Shown here one piece after another: positions 7,843-15,744 of a DNA stretch of 64,000 nucleotides. Both the position numbers and the translations under genes were made by a program. The notes below the pieces were generated by a model, which was not told the DNA's origin, did not search any database, and saw only the letters and a program-made list of their open reading frames with translations. Within the stretch, counting starts at the first letter, position 1. Each line of letters starts with the position of its first letter. Where the stretch lies: contig CAYFKJ010000003.1 in assembly GCA_964343605.1 (NCBI GenBank), positions 434,001 to 498,000 of the forward strand, in the 5' to 3' direction. This DNA is from CAYFKJ01 sp964343605 (lineage in GTDB: Bacteria > Pseudomonadota > Alphaproteobacteria > UBA2966).

Positions 7843-10602
7843 TCAATCGCTTTCCAGGGCGGTATTTTCCTCTTCCCCGCCGTTGCCGTTTTGCGCCGCT
7901 TCGTTGCCACCATCGTCGTCTTCGTCTTCCGCTTCCAGGTGGGCGACCGATACGACACGCTCGTCCTCGGCTGTCTTGAACAACGTTACGCCCTGGGTGT
8001 TGCGTCCGGCCACGCGGATATCATGAACCGGGCACCGGATCAACTGTCCGCCGTCGGTAACCAGCATGATTTCATCTTCGTCAGCAACCGGGAAGGCCGC
8101 CACGACGCCACCGTTGCGGTTCGAGGTTTCGATATTGATGATGCCTTGCCCGCCTCGTCCGGCGATGCGGTATTCGTAGGCCGACGTGCGCTTGCCGAAG
8201 CCGTTTTCGGTAACGCTGAGGATGAATTCCTCGCGCATCTCGAATTCGGCCAGTTGTTCCGCCGACAAGGTGATGTCCTCGGCCTCCTCGCCCCGGCGCT
8301 GGGCATTGGACCAGCGCAGGTAGACGTCGCGTTCCTCCACGTCGATTTTTTCATGACGGAGGATCGACATGGAGATCACGTCGTCGCCCTTGGCCAGCTT
8401 CATGCCGCGCACGCCGTCCGAGGTACGGCTCTTGAAGACGCGCACATCGGTGACGGGAAAGCGGATGCACTTGCCGCCGCTTGCGGCCAACAGCACGTCG
8501 TCCTCCTCGCTGCACGTCGCCACGCCGATCAGGGCATCGGCCTCGTCCAACCGGATGGCGATCTTGCCATTGGCTTTGACCTGGCTGAAATCCGAGAGCG
8601 AATTTCGCCGCACGTTGCCGCGCGCCGTGGCGAACATGATGTGCAGTTCATCCCAGAGAGCTTCGTCTTCCGGCAGCGGCATGACCTTGCGGATGGTTTC
8701 CCCTTCCGACAGCGGCAGCAGGTTGACCATGGCCTTGCCGCGCGCCTGGGGCGTCGCCTGGGGCAGCTTGTAGACTTTGAGCTTATAAACCTGGCCGGCC
8801 GAAGAGAAGAACAGCATGGGCGCATGGGTCGAGGCGACGAACACTTCCGAGACGAAATCCTCGTCCTTGGTCGACATGCCGGCGCGGCCTTTGCCGCCAC
8901 GGCGCTGGGCACGATAGGCCGACAACGGCACCCGTTTGATGTAGCCGCCATGGCTGACGGTCACCACCATGTCTTCACGCTGAATGAGGTCCTCGTCGTC
9001 GACGCCGCCGAAATCGCCCTCCAAAATTTCCGTGCGCCGGGGCGTCGCGAATTTCTCCTTCATCTCGACCAATTCGGTCCTCAGGATGCCCATCAGGCGT
9101 TCGCGGCTCGACAGGATGTCGAGGTAGTCCTTGATCTTTTCCGCCAATGCCGTCAGTTCGTCGGCGACCTCGTCGCGGCCGAGGGCCGTCAAGCGCTGCA
9201 GCCGCAGTTCAAGGATGGCCCGGGCCTGGGCCTGATTGAGCTTGTAGTAGCCGTCGACAATGGCATGGCTGGGATCGTCGATCAGCGCGATCAGGGGCTC
9301 CACATCACCGGCCGGCCAGTTCTTTTCCATCAGGCCGGCGCGGGCCTCTGCGGGATCCTTGGCGCCCCGGATGATGGCGATGATCTCGTCGATATTGGCG
9401 ACCGCAATGGCCAGGCCGACCAGGACCTCGGCCCGGTCGCGCGCCTTGTTGAGTTCGAATACAGTGCGCCGCGTGATGACCTGTTCGCGGAAGTCGACGA
9501 AGGCCGTAATGCTGTCCCGCAGCGTGTGCATGATGGGACGGCCGCCGTTCAGGGCCAGCATGTTGACGCCGAAGCTGGTCTGAAGCTGGGTGTGGCGGAA
9601 TAGCTGGTTGAGCACGACGTCGGCGTTGATGTCGCGTTTCAGCTCGATCACCACGCGCACGCCCTGGCGGTCGCTTTCGTCGCGCAGGTCGCCGATGCCC
9701 TCGATACGCTTGTCGCGGGCCAGCTCCGCGATCTGTTCGATCATGCGCGCCTTGTTCACCTGGTACGGCACCTCGGTGACGATAATGGCCTGGCGATCCT
9801 TGCCGATATCCTCGAAATGCGTTCGCGCGCGCATCAGAACGCTGCCGCGCCCCGTGTGGTAGGCCTGCCGCGCCCCGCCCGAGCCCAGGATCAGACCGCC
9901 AGTGGGAAAATCCGGCGCCGGGACGAGCTCGATCAGGTCGTTAACCGAAATCTCCGGATCATCGACGTAGGCACAACAGGCGTCGATGACCTCCCCCAAA
10001 TTGTGGGGCGGAACGTTGGTCGCCATGCCGACGGCAATGCCGCCGGCGCCGTTGACGAGGAAATTCGGTAGCCGCGACGGCAGAACGATCGGCTCCTGCC
10101 GGCTTTCGTCGTAGTTGGGCTGGAAATCGACGGTTTCCTTGTCGATATCCTCCAACAGCGCCTCGGCGGTTTCGGCCATGCGGATTTCGGTGTAGCGCAT
10201 GGCGGCGGCCCGGTCGCCGTCCATCGATCCGAAATTGCCCTGGCCATCAAGTAACGGCAGGCGCATGGCGAAATCCTGCGCCATGCGCACCATGGCGTCG
10301 TAGATCGCCTGATCGCCGTGCGGATGATACTTACCCATGACGTCGCCGACGCTGGTGGCCGACTTGCGGTAGCTCTTGTCGTGGGTAAAACCCTGCTCGT
10401 TCATCGAGAACAGGATGCGCCGGTGCACCGGCTTGAGGCCGTCACGAACGTCAGGCAGCGCCCGGCTGACGATCACGCTCATGGCGTAATCGAGGTACGA
10501 GCGGCGCATCTCCTCTTCGATGGTGACGGGTGCGATATCGTCCGATCCGGGACCTTCGGGATCGTCAGGAGGAGGCGGTGGAGGTGCTTGGGTTTCGGTC
10601 AA
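7843..10602 (-). CDS. gyrA: DNA gyrase subunit A
   Basis: GyrA cuts and rejoins DNA in the A2B2 gyrase tetramer that introduces negative supercoils. The 919-residue reading has the EEMRRSYLDYAMSVIVSRAL start of the breakage domain, catalytic Tyr in AMRYTEIRMA, the C-terminal beta-pinwheel with the GyrA box QRRGGKG, and an acidic tail (EAEDEDDDGG). I chose the TTG at 10600-10602, giving LTETQAPPPPPPDD, because the first in-frame ATG would remove conserved residues and longer starts overlap the promoter at 10721-10749; the ribosome site is weak, so this start is provisional. The residue aligned to E. coli Ser83 is Gln (HPHGDQAIYD). Confidence 0.95.
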   Translation of the reverse strand: MTETQAPPPPPPDDPEGPGSDDIAPVTIEEEMRRSYLDYAMSVIVSRALPDVRDGLKPVHRRILFSMNEQGFTHDKSYRKSATSVGDVMGKYHPHGDQAIYDAMVRMAQDFAMRLPLLDGQGNFGSMDGDRAAAMRYTEIRMAETAEALLEDIDKETVDFQPNYDESRQEPIVLPSRLPNFLVNGAGGIAVGMATNVPPHNLGEVIDACCAYVDDPEISVNDLIELVPAPDFPTGGLILGSGGARQAYHTGRGSVLMRARTHFEDIGKDRQAIIVTEVPYQVNKARMIEQIAELARDKRIEGIGDLRDESDRQGVRVVIELKRDINADVVLNQLFRHTQLQTSFGVNMLALNGGRPIMHTLRDSITAFVDFREQVITRRTVFELNKARDRAEVLVGLAIAVANIDEIIAIIRGAKDPAEARAGLMEKNWPAGDVEPLIALIDDPSHAIVDGYYKLNQAQARAILELRLQRLTALGRDEVADELTALAEKIKDYLDILSSRERLMGILRTELVEMKEKFATPRRTEILEGDFGGVDDEDLIQREDMVVTVSHGGYIKRVPLSAYRAQRRGGKGRAGMSTKDEDFVSEVFVASTHAPMLFFSSAGQVYKLKVYKLPQATPQARGKAMVNLLPLSEGETIRKVMPLPEDEALWDELHIMFATARGNVRRNSLSDFSQVKANGKIAIRLDEADALIGVATCSEEDDVLLAASGGKCIRFPVTDVRVFKSRTSDGVRGMKLAKGDDVISMSILRHEKIDVEERDVYLRWSNAQRRGEEAEDITLSAEQLAEFEMREEFILSVTENGFGKRTSAYEYRIAGRGGQGIINIETSNRNGGVVAAFPVADEDEIMLVTDGGQLIRCPVHDIRVAGRNTQGVTLFKTAEDERVVSVAHLEAEDEDDDGGNEAAQNGNGGEEENTALESD

Positions 10603-10688
10603 AAAATGGCCCGTTTGGGGGTTCCCGTTCCGAGCCTGTTGCACGCCTGAATGCAGTGCAAAAAACCCTGGAATATCAAATATATAAA

Positions 10689-10708
10689 AACCCCGATATG
10701 TAGGGGTT
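10689..10708 (-). terminator. Terminator-like hairpin in the gyrA leader
   Basis: Read on the minus strand, AACCCC-tacatatc-GGGGTT is followed directly by TTTATATA. It lies a few bases after the predicted gyrA transcription start and about 85 bases before the start codon. The stem is only six pairs, so an attenuator is possible but weakly supported. Confidence 0.35.
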
Positions 10709-10720
10709 GCGAACGGTTCC

Positions 10721-10749
10721 AATATACCAAGTTTTGTGGTTTTGGACAA
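10721..10749 (-). promoter_or_regulatory. Predicted gyrA promoter
   Basis: On the minus strand TTGTCC (10749-10744) and TATATT (10726-10721) are separated by exactly 17 bases, a good sigma-70-like match. Transcription would begin near 10713, giving a leader of roughly 110 bases before the gyrA start codon. Confidence 0.55.
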
Positions 10750-10846
10750 GCTTCGCAGATGCGGAAACCGGTACTTTACGGGCTTGATTCACCACACGCA
10801 AATACTGTATTTGGATCAAAGTATTTCGTCATATGGGAATGGTTTC

Positions 10847-11743
10847 GTGGTTAGGATAATTAGTGGGGCCTTGACCCCGCTTGTGGCCCTCATGGGCTTG
10901 GTATCGTGTGCCGGCAACGATTCGTCAAAACCAACCGAGATCTTCCTTTACGACGCGGACATCTCTGAGCAAAAAGCCGAGGATTTGCGTGTTCGGGCCG
11001 AAAAGACGATTCGCCTTGTTAGCGACTATCTCGGCAAACCCAGGCCAAGCGAACTTACCATCGACATCAACCATTATACCCGGCCCCACGCCATCCCCCA
11101 CATCAACAAAATCAAGCTCAGCATCAAAGACCTGGGCGACACCAGGGACGCGCTGGTTCATGAAATCGCTCATATCTTCACTCCGAGTCAGTTCCGCTTT
11201 CTCAGGGAGGGGATTGCCGTTCATGTCGAATGGAAAATGCGCGATCAGGGCCTGAAAGCGGTACCGGTCGGCGCCAAGGCCGGAGGGCCACACAAAGCCT
11301 TTATTCATTACGCCACCCGCTACCGGGCCTTTCCCATAGACAAGAGTGCGGAAGAATTGTTTCCAGCGGTCTACAGGATGCCGAAGGATCAGGGCGGGTA
11401 CGCGATCTCGTATGCGGCGGCCGGTTCGTTCGCCAGTTATCTTGTGGAAAGATTCGGCATCGGCGAATTCATGATGTTCTATGACGCCGGCGAAGAGTGT
11501 TGCCTGGGCGATAAATCCCTGTCCGATCACAAGGCCGAATGGTGGAAATCCTTAGTCCAGCAGATCAGAGAGGAAATCCCTCAGATCGTGGAGACATCTC
11601 CGGATCATATTCTTCTGGGCGGTCGCACGAGTGCCAAGATCGCCCGGGAATTGGCGGTGGAGCACTGCAAGAAGCACAATTTGAGCGCCGTTGGCGTCAG
11701 TGCTCCACCCGGAACGCGCAATTACTATTTCATGTGCAAGTGA
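10847..11743 (+). CDS. Lipoprotein with a zinc-metalloprotease-like HExxH motif
   Basis: I do not recognise a named family. Starting at the GTG at 10847 the product is 298 residues and opens with a lipoprotein signal (VVRIISGALTPLVALMGLVSC, lipobox LVSC). A mid-region VHEIAHIF holds an HExxH motif, followed 15 or so residues later by FLREGIAVHVEW, whose Glu could be a third zinc ligand as in gluzincins. Later landmarks are YAISYAAAGSFASYLVERFG, typical of M1-like peptidase helices, and a C-terminal region with several Cys (EECCLGD, HCKKHN, FMCK). It is probably an outer-membrane or inner-membrane anchored periplasmic peptidase, by inference from the motif. An upstream in-frame start would give a longer, non-signal N-terminus and is less likely. 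Confidence 0.65.
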   Translation: MVRIISGALTPLVALMGLVSCAGNDSSKPTEIFLYDADISEQKAEDLRVRAEKTIRLVSDYLGKPRPSELTIDINHYTRPHAIPHINKIKLSIKDLGDTRDALVHEIAHIFTPSQFRFLREGIAVHVEWKMRDQGLKAVPVGAKAGGPHKAFIHYATRYRAFPIDKSAEELFPAVYRMPKDQGGYAISYAAAGSFASYLVERFGIGEFMMFYDAGEECCLGDKSLSDHKAEWWKSLVQQIREEIPQIVETSPDHILLGGRTSAKIARELAVEHCKKHNLSAVGVSAPPGTRNYYFMCK

Positions 11744-11745
11744 GA

Positions 11746-11787
11746 GCTTTTCCGGAAACCGACTGAGTTGGAGATTTCCGGAAAAGC
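11746..11787. terminator. Inverted repeat between convergent genes
   Basis: Perfect 13-base arms GCTTTTCCGGAAA (11746-11758) and TTTCCGGAAAAGC (11775-11787) enclose a 16-base loop between the ends of the lipoprotein gene and the parvulin gene. Placement suggests a bidirectional terminator, although neither side has a long T run. Confidence 0.5.
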
Positions 11788-11802
11788 GGATTTGGATAGC
11801 GG

Positions 11803-12084
11803 TTAGTCGGTGCGGCTGGTGACCTCAAGCAGGTGGTAGCCGAATTGGGTCTTCACCGGACCCTGGACTTCATTGATGTCGGCGCTGAATACGACCTGAT
11901 CGAATTCCGGCACCATCTGGCCGGGACCGAAGGAGCCCAGGTCGCCGCCGTTGGCGCCGGACGGGCAAGACGAGTGCTCGCGCGCCAGTTCGGCGAAGTC
12001 CCCGCCCTCGGCAATCTTCGTCTTGAGCTCTGTGCAGAACTCTTCGCTGTCAACCAGAATGTGTCTCGCGGTGGCTTGAGCCAT
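11803..12084 (-). CDS. ppiC: Parvulin-type peptidyl-prolyl isomerase
   Basis: The 93-residue single-domain protein closely follows E. coli PpiC in length and motifs: ARHILVDSEEFCTELKTKI, FAELAREHSSCPSGANGGDL, FGPGQMVPEFDQVVF and the final TQFGYHLLEV. It isomerises Xaa-Pro bonds in the cytoplasm; there is no signal peptide. The gene stands alone, facing the lipoprotein gene, with the inverted repeat at 11746-11787 between them. Confidence 0.95.
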   Translation of the reverse strand: MAQATARHILVDSEEFCTELKTKIAEGGDFAELAREHSSCPSGANGGDLGSFGPGQMVPEFDQVVFSADINEVQGPVKTQFGYHLLEVTSRTD

Positions 12085-12318
12085 CGTTTAATTCCTCTTC
12101 GAATGTTGTGATGGTGAAACTTAAGGCCGTTCATACCCGGAGAGGCGCGCGACTTCAAGCACTCAAGATTTTGGTCTCGGACCGCCAAATCTCCAGCAAT
12201 TTCGCGTACGGCCAAATACCTGAGGTATCCGTTCTTGACCAGCCGATGCCGTCCGCGCCAGAATAACGGTAGGAAAACCAAATACTTAGTGCTTGTTAGT
12301 TGCATTCGAGTCAGAATT

Positions 12319-13128
12319 ATGCCGGTACATGTCAGCAACGGACTTTCGGTCGATTACACGGACGACGGAAACGGCCCGCCCGTCATCCTCGTCCACAGCG
12401 GTGGCAGCAACAATCGGCAGTGGGCGGCCCTGATTGGCGATCTCAAACACCGCTACCGGCTTCTGGCCATAAACCTCCGCGGTATCGGCAAATCGACGCC
12501 GTGGCCGCTCGGCGAGCCCCAAACCATGAAAGATCAATCGGTACTCGTTTGCGCTCTTGCCGAAATGCTCGATGGTCCTGTGACTTTGATCGGGCACTCT
12601 CTCGGGGGCGCAGTGGTTATGGATGCGGCCCTGTCACTGGGGTCCCAAGTTCAAAAATTGATTCTAATTGAACCCAACCCCTTCCATCTTCTGGCCATGC
12701 ATGGACGCGAGGAGGAATTTGCCGAAATCGTCGGAATTCGTGAACGGTTCGAAAAAATGGTGGCGCGGCAGGATTGGGATGCCTTGGGCGAGATGTTTAT
12801 CGATTATTGGTTCGGCGAAGGCTCCTGGGCGCGCATGGACGAGCCGCGCCGCGTCGGCGTAATGTCGATCCTGCCGGCGCTCAACGACACTTGGGGGGCC
12901 TGCCTCGACGAAACGACGCCCGTGGAGGCGTGGGCGGACTTCGCCGCACGCATACTCATCATCACGGCCACCAACACTCGAAATACGATTAAGGGCATTC
13001 GGGAAATCATGTTGGACAAACTGCCGGGCATGCACCAGGTCGAACTTCCGGAAGGCGGGCATATGGCGGCCGTCGTTCGGCCCGACCTCGTCAACCCGGT
13101 GATCGCCGAATTCCTGGATGCCGACTAA
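12319..13128 (+). CDS. Alpha/beta hydrolase (paralogue of the one at 43846)
   Basis: The 269-residue protein starts at MPVHVSNGLSVDY. It has an oxyanion-loop region ILVHSGGSNNRQW, the nucleophile elbow GHSLGG, an acidic strand near IITAT and the final histidine in EGGHMAAV, so a Ser-Asp-His triad is likely. The cytoplasmic hydrolase family covers esterases, lactonases and C-C hydrolases, and no substrate can be named. Segments such as IEPNPFHLLA and FIDYWFGEGSW align with VEPSAFYLLD and FVDYWSGSGSW of the second hydrolase in this window. Its stop codon overlaps the stop of the convergent cyclase-TolB-TPR gene by four bases (CTAA at 13125-13128). Confidence 0.88.
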   Translation: MPVHVSNGLSVDYTDDGNGPPVILVHSGGSNNRQWAALIGDLKHRYRLLAINLRGIGKSTPWPLGEPQTMKDQSVLVCALAEMLDGPVTLIGHSLGGAVVMDAALSLGSQVQKLILIEPNPFHLLAMHGREEEFAEIVGIRERFEKMVARQDWDALGEMFIDYWFGEGSWARMDEPRRVGVMSILPALNDTWGACLDETTPVEAWADFAARILIITATNTRNTIKGIREIMLDKLPGMHQVELPEGGHMAAVVRPDLVNPVIAEFLDAD

Positions 13129-14912
13129 GCGTGAGTTGCTCCCGCAGAGCTGTTTTCCAGCCCAGCCTTGCGCAGCCCCTCCAACAGGAAGTCCATCGCG
13201 CCCGGGCCGGAATCAAAGTGCTGAACTTCGTGAACGAACGTCTCCGAAAATTCCTTGTTCATACGGTAGATGTCGTCAAAAACGGGTTTGGCCTCGTCGC
13301 GACGGTTCATGTGGCCAAGTGCGGCCGCCAGGTAGATGCGCGCCCAAATTTGCGAATGCGGCGAACGTATGCTCTGGCGCGCCATCTCCGCGGCCTCCTC
13401 GAAGCGATTCAGTTGCAGGAACGAATAGGCCTTCAGGACGTAGAACGCCCACCTGTGCGGATCCTGCGGACTAAGCCGAATAGCCCTGTCGAAGCTCTCC
13501 AGCGCCGCTTCATATTGGCCGGAAAAGCACTGGACGAAGCCGAGGCCGTGATGGGCCTGAGCCGAATTCGGATTGATTTCCAGCGCGGTGCGAAGCTCTA
13601 TTTCCGCCGCCGCGAAATCTCCGCGCGTCCCGTAGGTCCGCCCCAACGCGAAATGAGCGATGGCGTCGCGATCGTCCAGGCCTACCGCCTTGGTTCCGAG
13701 CCGGAGGGCTTCATCCAATTCAGCCTCCCGGTCGTCCACAAGCCCCATCAGGGCATTATACATGTGGGCATAGGCGGCCTGGGCGTAAGCCGGGGCGAAT
13801 TGCGGGTCTATTTCGACGGCGCGCTCGAAATGCTCCAGCGCCCTGTCATGCCCTTCCTTGTCAAAGTGAAAAAGCGCTTCGACCCCCATTTGATACTGTG
13901 CCCAGGCGCTCAAGCTCCCCGCAGGTTGCTTGTGTGCCCGCCGCCGTTCTGCCGCCCCCAGTTCCGGCTCGATGGCGCCGAGAATGGCCGCCGTCAATTC
14001 GTCTTGAAGGGCAAAAATGTCGTCGATCTCGCGATCGTATTTGTTGGCCCACAGATGATCGTTGGTGGCAGCTTCGATCAACTGGGCCGTGACGCGTATA
14101 CGTTTTCCCGACGCCCGCACGCTGCCTTCCAAGAGGTAACGGACTTCCAGTTCGCGGCCGACTTGCTTGAGGTCCAATTGCTGTCCTTTGTAGGCGAAGC
14201 TGGAGTTGCGCGCGATGACGGTCAGCCAGCGCTGATGGGATAGCCCGGTGAGAATGTCCTCCACCAACCCATCTGCGAGATAGTCGTGTTCCGGATCGCT
14301 CGACATATTGTCGAAAGGCAGCACCGCGATAGACGGTTTGTCCTGCTCGGAGTCCGCAACCGGACCCGCGGCGCTTGTCGGTAGGTGAGGAGCCGAAACC
14401 GGGTCCGGTCCCAGATCGATGCGGTATACCCTGACCGGCGCCGAAACGTTCTTTACGACGTGCTCGCCGAGATCTTCGTATTGGTAACGAAGCTGGTTGC
14501 GCACCTGATCGAAGACGCTTCCCGAAATACAAATGCCGCCATCGGGCGCCAAGGCCTCCATACGGGCGGCGATGTTGACCCCCTCGCCGTGGATGTCCTC
14601 ACCGTCATCGACAATGTCGCCGAGATTTGCCGCCATGCGGAAATCGAGCGCGCTCTCGGCCAGGTCCCGTTGCATGCCGACGGCGCATTCGACGCAGTTT
14701 TCGACGGTTGGGAATTCGGCCAGGAAACCGTCGCCGGTATGCTTGACGATCTTGCCGGAGTGCTTGGAGATGGCGGGATCGATGACGTTCTCTTTGGCGG
14801 ACCGCCAGGCCGCCACCGTGCCGTCCCTGTCGCGTTCAACGAGCCGGGTATAGCCGACGACATCGGCTATCAGGATCGCGGACAACCGCTTCTGAGCACC
14901 CCACTCGTTCAC
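13125..14912 (-). CDS. Class III adenylate/guanylate cyclase-like protein with TolB-like and TPR domains
   Basis: The 595-residue protein has three parts. Residues 1-170 form a class III cyclase domain with metal-binding aspartates in LIADVVGYTRL and KHTGDGFLAEF and the transition-state Asn/Arg pair in GEGVNIAARM, so catalysis is plausible. Residues about 192-305 are a TolB-like domain starting KPSIAVLPFDNMSSDPEHDY. The rest (about 330-580) is a TPR array (ALEHFERAVEIDPQFAPAYAQ, AEIELRTALEINPNSAQAHH). Such cyclase-TolB-TPR proteins are frequent in alphaproteobacteria, but their signals and cyclic nucleotide product are mostly unknown. No signal peptide or membrane span is obvious. It is paired convergently with an alpha/beta hydrolase gene. 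Confidence 0.9.
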   Translation of the reverse strand: MNEWGAQKRLSAILIADVVGYTRLVERDRDGTVAAWRSAKENVIDPAISKHSGKIVKHTGDGFLAEFPTVENCVECAVGMQRDLAESALDFRMAANLGDIVDDGEDIHGEGVNIAARMEALAPDGGICISGSVFDQVRNQLRYQYEDLGEHVVKNVSAPVRVYRIDLGPDPVSAPHLPTSAAGPVADSEQDKPSIAVLPFDNMSSDPEHDYLADGLVEDILTGLSHQRWLTVIARNSSFAYKGQQLDLKQVGRELEVRYLLEGSVRASGKRIRVTAQLIEAATNDHLWANKYDREIDDIFALQDELTAAILGAIEPELGAAERRRAHKQPAGSLSAWAQYQMGVEALFHFDKEGHDRALEHFERAVEIDPQFAPAYAQAAYAHMYNALMGLVDDREAELDEALRLGTKAVGLDDRDAIAHFALGRTYGTRGDFAAAEIELRTALEINPNSAQAHHGLGFVQCFSGQYEAALESFDRAIRLSPQDPHRWAFYVLKAYSFLQLNRFEEAAEMARQSIRSPHSQIWARIYLAAALGHMNRRDEAKPVFDDIYRMNKEFSETFVHEVQHFDSGPGAMDFLLEGLRKAGLENSSAGATHA

Positions 14913-15024
14913 AGGTCAAGGACCTCCAAATCACGCAGGGTGACAGTATCAGCAATTGCCGAAAAAGCGAATATGGTCGGTGAAAATCCTACCGTGGATC
15001 GTGATGAGTTTAAGCGGATGCGAT

Positions 15025-15519
15025 CTAGAAAGGTATCTCGTCGTCGATGTCGGGTGCGCTGCCGCCACCGCCGCCGAAATCGTTGCCGCCGCCGTTGTAG
15101 TCTCCACCGCCGCCGAAATCACCACCGCCTCCGAAGTCACCGCCGCCGCCGCCGCGGCTGTCGAGCATGGTCAACTCACCGTTGAAGGGGCGCAAGACGA
15201 CCTCGGTCGAATAGCGGTCCTGGCCGCTTTGGTCCTGCCATTTGCGGGTTTGAAGCTGGCCTTCGATGTAGACCTTGGAACCCTTGCGCAGGTACTGCTC
15301 GGCGATATCGACCAAACCGCGTTTGCCGCCCTGGGGATTCCAGATTACGACACGGTGCCACTCGGTTTTTTCCCGTCGCTCGCCTGAATTGCGGTCGCGC
15401 CAACCCTCGCTGGTGGCAATCCTGAGGTTGCACAGCTTGGTGCCGTCATTGGTCGTCCGGATTTCCGGGTCAGCTCCCAGGTTGCCGATCAAAAGTACTT
15501 TGTTGAGGCTGCCCGCCAT
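15025..15519 (-). CDS. ssb: Single-stranded DNA-binding protein
   Basis: The 164-residue SSB has an N-terminal OB fold (NKVLLIGNLGADPEIR, WHRVVIWN, YLRKGSKVYIEGQL), a Gly-rich linker made of near-repeats of GGGGDF, and the acidic tip DDEIPF that recruits partner proteins. It coats single-stranded DNA during replication, repair and recombination. It is divergent from uvrA, as in many proteobacteria, and a LexA box lies just upstream of its start codon, so SOS induction is likely. Confidence 0.97.
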   Translation of the reverse strand: MAGSLNKVLLIGNLGADPEIRTTNDGTKLCNLRIATSEGWRDRNSGERREKTEWHRVVIWNPQGGKRGLVDIAEQYLRKGSKVYIEGQLQTRKWQDQSGQDRYSTEVVLRPFNGELTMLDSRGGGGGDFGGGGDFGGGGDYNGGGNDFGGGGGSAPDIDDEIPF

Positions 15520-15525
15520 GATTTT

Positions 15526-15540
15526 GTTCCCTATATGTTC
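15526..15540. promoter_or_regulatory. LexA (SOS) box of alphaproteobacterial type
   Basis: The site GTTC-cctatat-GTTC is an exact GTTC-N7-GTTC direct repeat, the operator recognised by alphaproteobacterial LexA. It lies 6 bases upstream of the ssb start codon in the ssb/uvrA divergent region, a position expected to block ssb transcription or early elongation. Confidence 0.8.
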
Positions 15541-15545
15541 TCATT

Positions 15546-15565
15546 CGTGCTAGATTAATAGCACG
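15546..15565. promoter_or_regulatory. Perfect palindrome next to the LexA box
   Basis: CGTGCTA-gattaa-TAGCACG is a perfect inverted repeat with 7-base arms and a 6-base centre, five bases beyond the LexA box in the ssb/uvrA intergenic region. The AT-rich centre could include the ssb -10 element. It does not match LexA and may bind another dimeric regulator. Confidence 0.5.
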
Positions 15566-15744
15566 ATCTTGTGGTGCTTGTGTACCCGCAAATTCAGGCC
15601 TGCGGCACTATAGCCTCTGGACAACCAATTGCCACCATCACGGTACGAATAGTTTGACGAAAATCACCCGGCATCATTTATGATGGATCGTTTCCGCCCT
15701 CTACCGGGGCGATTATCCCGTTCTGAAGAGAAATACCGGCACGA

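Noticed and set aside
7777..9603. 608-codon open frame on the plus strand opposite gyrA
   Set aside because: The opposite strand encodes conserved GyrA throughout; the frame lacks recognisable domains.
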